Source: Nitrososphaeria archaeon
GTDB taxonomy: Archaea > Thermoproteota > Nitrososphaeria > Conexivisphaerales > UBA164
Direction: 5' to 3'
Length of the DNA stretch: 8,301 bases
NCBI GenBank assembly: GCA_029775955.1
Contig: JARVJW010000176.1
Span: 1 to 8,301 of the forward strand
Shown: positions 6,948 through 8,301 of the stretch, piece by piece
Layout of the letters: every line of letters starts with the position of its first letter
Numbering within the stretch: the stretch's first letter is position 1
The notes under the pieces: model-generated
The model's input: the letters and a program-made list of their open reading frames with translations, nothing else
What the model was told of the DNA's origin: nothing
Databases searched by the model: none
Translations under genes and position numbers: made by a program

Positions 6948-6957
6948 TTCATAAAAG
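6948..6957 (-). promoter_or_regulatory. Candidate box A for the 116-aa gene and helicase operon
   Basis: On the minus strand CTTTTATGAA lies about 34 bases before ATG 6919, which would give a short leader of roughly 5-10 bases. A second AT-rich stretch (AAAGATTAAAAG, 6940-6929) is too close for standard spacing. This is a weak, composition-based call. Confidence 0.3.
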
Positions 6958-6980
6958 AGTTAACCGTGGAAGGGATGCAG

Positions 6981-7017
6981 TTCAAAATTTCATTCCTTGA
7001 CTCATTTGTCAATTGAA
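6981..7017. repeat. Nested short inverted repeat between the dox operon end and the helicase operon
   Basis: TTGAC (6997-7001) and GTCAA (7008-7012) form an inverted pair around a 6-base loop. TTCAA (6981-6985) and TTGAA (7013-7017) form an outer pair. It lies just after the doxA stop and upstream of the helicase operon promoter, so it could be a weak transcript-end hairpin or a protein site. Stems are only 5 bp, so chance is a real possibility. Confidence 0.25.
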
Positions 7018-7038
7018 CGGAAGCAGTGGGCTTTCAAT

Positions 7039-7530
7039 TTAGCCAACTGTTACCTGCGCCTGGAACTTTACCCCGTTGGAGCTGTACTGGCCGTCAACAT
7101 CATAAACTCTCACGGTGTATTTTCCTGGATTAACGCTGAATGGCATGTGAAGCACCACAGTGGCATTCTGGCCCAATGGAACTACAAGCGCAAAGCCGTC
7201 AGAATGCGCAGGATGCAGGGGGTATTCATTAGATATTTCAGATTTAGGCAACGTTCCAAGCTGACTTGCGTTCCACTGATATACAACTGAGCTGTTCAAT
7301 ACCTGGACCAGCACTATGAAGCCTCCATATGTGTCAGGACCATATTCATTTGCCACCTGAAGGTCAAGCGTACCGTTTGGATAAAGCATTGTGCCTGTCA
7401 ACACATACCCCGGGGTTTTTGAATAGTTGTGCAGGTTTGTGAACCCGCCAAAAAATTCCTGGTACGTTACCACTGTATAGCCAGTTGACACTACAAGGGC
7501 AATCGCAAGCAGGACAACAAATTTATTCAT
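7039..7530 (-). CDS. doxA: DoxA-like subunit of thiosulfate:quinone oxidoreductase
   Basis: Predicted 163-residue small subunit that pairs with DoxD to oxidise thiosulfate to tetrathionate while reducing a membrane quinone (known from Acidianus ambivalens TQO). An N-terminal hydrophobic segment (~3-22, FVVLLAIALVVSTGYTVV) acts as membrane anchor or signal. The rest is beta-rich and predicted extracytoplasmic, with several N-x-S/T sites. Features include GGFIVLVQVL (69-78), YPLHPAHSDGFALVVPLG (103-120) and a closing immunoglobulin-like stretch GKYTVRVYDVDG (136-147). Length agrees with DoxA. It starts 6 bases after the doxD stop, and an excellent ribosome site, GGTGATG, overlaps that stop. The doxA-after-doxD order strengthens the call. 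Confidence 0.82.
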   Translation of the reverse strand: MNKFVVLLAIALVVSTGYTVVTYQEFFGGFTNLHNYSKTPGYVLTGTMLYPNGTLDLQVANEYGPDTYGGFIVLVQVLNSSVVYQWNASQLGTLPKSEISNEYPLHPAHSDGFALVVPLGQNATVVLHMPFSVNPGKYTVRVYDVDGQYSSNGVKFQAQVTVG

Positions 7531-7534
7531 TTCG

Positions 7535-7541
7535 CATCACC
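7535..7541 (-). promoter_or_regulatory. Ribosome-binding site of doxA
   Basis: GGTGATG on the minus strand, complementary to the 3' end of archaeal 16S rRNA, sits four bases before ATG 7530. It includes the TGA stop of doxD, implying coupled translation. It confirms this ATG as the doxA start. Confidence 0.8.
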
Positions 7542-8043
7542 ATAGGGGCAGGCTCCACCTGCCTATTTTCAATCCGTTTGGATATTTTTTGATAAGCAGC
7601 TGGTCAACTGAAAGCCATTTGCTTCCTGCAAACACAAATACCAGTGCAGCTGCTCCCTCAACAGCTGCTATCTGCCATTCATCCAGGCAGGTTGAACCTA
7701 TCCAGGCAGCACCAAGCCCTATACCCCACGCAAGGAGGGCAATCACAAGCCCTGAAAGCCTGCTCATGAAGCCAAGCATCAGGAATAGGCCAAACACAGC
7801 TTCCAGCACAGTCCAGGCAACCAGAAAATCGTAAAGGAACGCGGGATGCATTATTGTGTACTCAAGAAGGCCTCCGATTAGCCACGCATGAGGTATAAAC
7901 GTGATCAACTTGCCTCCAACATATGCTGGGGATGAAGGAATCATTTTTGCTGGCATGTTAACAACTCTCCTGAGAAATGCAGAAAAGTACATAAAGCCAA
8001 GAGTTATTCTTATAATTGGCAAAGCCATTTGCGCATCGTCCAA
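7537..8043 (-). CDS. doxD: DoxD-like membrane subunit of thiosulfate:quinone oxidoreductase
   Basis: Predicted 168-residue integral membrane protein of the DoxD/DoxX group; with the adjacent doxA it would form a thiosulfate:quinone oxidoreductase feeding electrons to the quinone pool. Four membrane helices are visible (~7-26, 70-92, 94-116, 122-140). The loop between helices 1 and 2 has the family-like PAKMIPSSPAYVGG (31-44), and a hydrophilic C-terminal tail ends in GRWSLPLW. The TTG start at 8043 is preferred over ATG 8028 because GTGAT at 8054-8050 is properly spaced from it and would be about 21 bases from the ATG. No DoxB/C/E terminal-oxidase genes are nearby in the window. DoxX-like proteins have other roles too, but the doxA partner makes the TQO assignment good. 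Confidence 0.85.
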   Translation of the reverse strand: MDDAQMALPIIRITLGFMYFSAFLRRVVNMPAKMIPSSPAYVGGKLITFIPHAWLIGGLLEYTIMHPAFLYDFLVAWTVLEAVFGLFLMLGFMSRLSGLVIALLAWGIGLGAAWIGSTCLDEWQIAAVEGAAALVFVFAGSKWLSVDQLLIKKYPNGLKIGRWSLPLW

Positions 8044-8049
8044 TTTTAC

Positions 8050-8054
8050 ATCAC
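8050..8054 (-). promoter_or_regulatory. Probable ribosome-binding site of doxD
   Basis: GTGAT on the minus strand ends six bases before the TTG at 8043. It favours that TTG over the in-frame ATG at 8028. The match is partial (the preceding base is C, not G). Confidence 0.45.
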
Positions 8055-8073
8055 GCGTTGACTATGGAAGCCG

Positions 8074-8084
8074 TTTATTTAAAC
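8074..8084 (-). promoter_or_regulatory. Candidate box A for the doxDA operon
   Basis: GTTTAAATAAA on the minus strand is centred about 36 bases before the doxD TTG. Transcription would then begin near 8053, giving a leader of about 10 bases that carries the GTGAT ribosome site. It is one of the better TATA-like matches in the window. Confidence 0.45.
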
Positions 8085-8234
8085 TTTTCAAAATATTTAT
8101 TATTTATCAAAAAATAGAATTTTGACCTAATAAATACATATAATTTCATAATCTGATCGTTCCACAGCGTTCCTAATATAGCCGCCATGTCAATGCACTG
8201 TATGGCCTGCACGTGTTGCCAGGGGTGATTTAAA
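8085..8234. other. Divergent intergenic region upstream of doxD and the rightmost gene
   Basis: Very AT-rich from 8085 to about 8150, then more mixed. Possible plus-strand TATA elements are TAATAAATACATATAATTT (8128-8146) and TAATATA (8174-8180); I cannot decide between them. A 13-codon Cys-rich open frame lies at 8187-8228. A shared regulatory region for the two divergent genes is plausible, but no clear operator is seen. Confidence 0.4.
8222..8229 (+). promoter_or_regulatory. Ribosome-binding site of the rightmost partial gene
   Basis: GGGGTGAT includes a full GGTGAT Shine-Dalgarno and ends five bases before GTG 8235. It is the main reason to accept that GTG as a real start. The TGA of a 13-codon upstream frame (8226-8228) lies inside it. 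Confidence 0.65.
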
Positions 8235-8301
8235 GTGCGCAAAAAGACCATCATGGTAGCTGACGTTTTAAATGCGCTGTACAAAAGCCATGAAGGGTTA
8301 A
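8235..8301 (+). CDS. 5' end of an unidentified gene, possibly a winged-helix regulator (cut by window end)
   Basis: The first 22 codons of a frame beginning with GTG read MRKKTIMVADVLNALYKSHEGL and remain open at the window edge. The strong Shine-Dalgarno at 8222-8229 supports the start; ATG 8253 would be an alternative but has no ribosome site. The stretch VLNALYKSHEGL resembles the first helix and turn of many winged-helix transcription factors (VLxAL...pxGL). That reading is a guess from a very short piece, and the product must be treated as unknown. It is divergent from doxDA, with about 190 bp between the start codons. Confidence 0.5.
   Translation, partial: MRKKTIMVADVLNALYKSHEGL

Noticed and set aside
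6997..7290. 97-codon plus-strand frame opposite doxA
   Set aside because: It is antisense to doxA, which has a strong ribosome site and family features; the frame has no ribosome site of its own.
8075..8284. 69-codon minus-strand frame upstream of doxD
   Set aside because: It overlaps the doxD promoter region and the plus-strand gene start, has an irregular composition with an AT-rich lysine/phenylalanine tail, and has no ribosome site or recognisable domain.

Overview
The window looks like a moderately AT-rich archaeal chromosome segment, most likely from an acidophilic member of the Thermoplasmata. The lineage is inferred, not proven. Supporting signs are: a Hef/FANCM-type helicase (a euryarchaeal-style repair protein); a DoxD-DoxA pair (thiosulfate:quinone oxidoreductase, typical of acidophilic sulfur oxidisers); a KaiC/RecA-like ATPase with zinc ribbons; and a Ras-like GTPase. 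TATA-like boxes lie about 27 bases ahead of several start codons, as expected for leaderless archaeal mRNAs, and many starts are TTG. No RNA genes, CRISPR arrays, insertion sequences or tRNAs were seen.

Left part (about 1-4260), a possible signalling/envelope module: a zinc-ribbon KaiC-like ATPase (57-1655, +) is followed 9 bases later by a cellulose-synthase-like GT2 membrane glycosyltransferase (1665-3269, +). A Ras/Rab-like GTPase (3235-4257, -) converges on the glycosyltransferase and overlaps its 3' end by 35 bp. The most striking observation is that the ATPase and the GTPase, otherwise unrelated NTPases, carry the same ~115-residue domain. It is N-terminal to the ATPase core and C-terminal to the GTPase core. 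It resembles a PD-(D/E)XK (Mrr-like) fold whose catalytic residues are missing. Both NTPases also lack the usual catalytic residue (KaiC Glu pair; Ras Gln61). This suggests a pair of nucleotide-binding switches sharing one interaction or sensory domain and possibly controlling surface polysaccharide synthesis.

Middle part (4258-6919): a 200-bp spacer with a T-run and a repeat pair, then a two-gene unit on the minus strand. A 116-aa uncharacterised protein (6569-6919) is followed 2 bp later by a Hef-family helicase (4458-6566). The helicase has no ERCC4 nuclease domain and instead ends in a predicted winged helix and a small beta-rich domain.

Right part (6920-8301): doxD (7537-8043) and doxA (7039-7530) form a tight minus-strand operon with clear ribosome-binding sites. 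Divergent from it, a gene starting at GTG 8235 with a strong Shine-Dalgarno runs off the window. Its first 22 residues could be the first helix of a winged-helix regulator.
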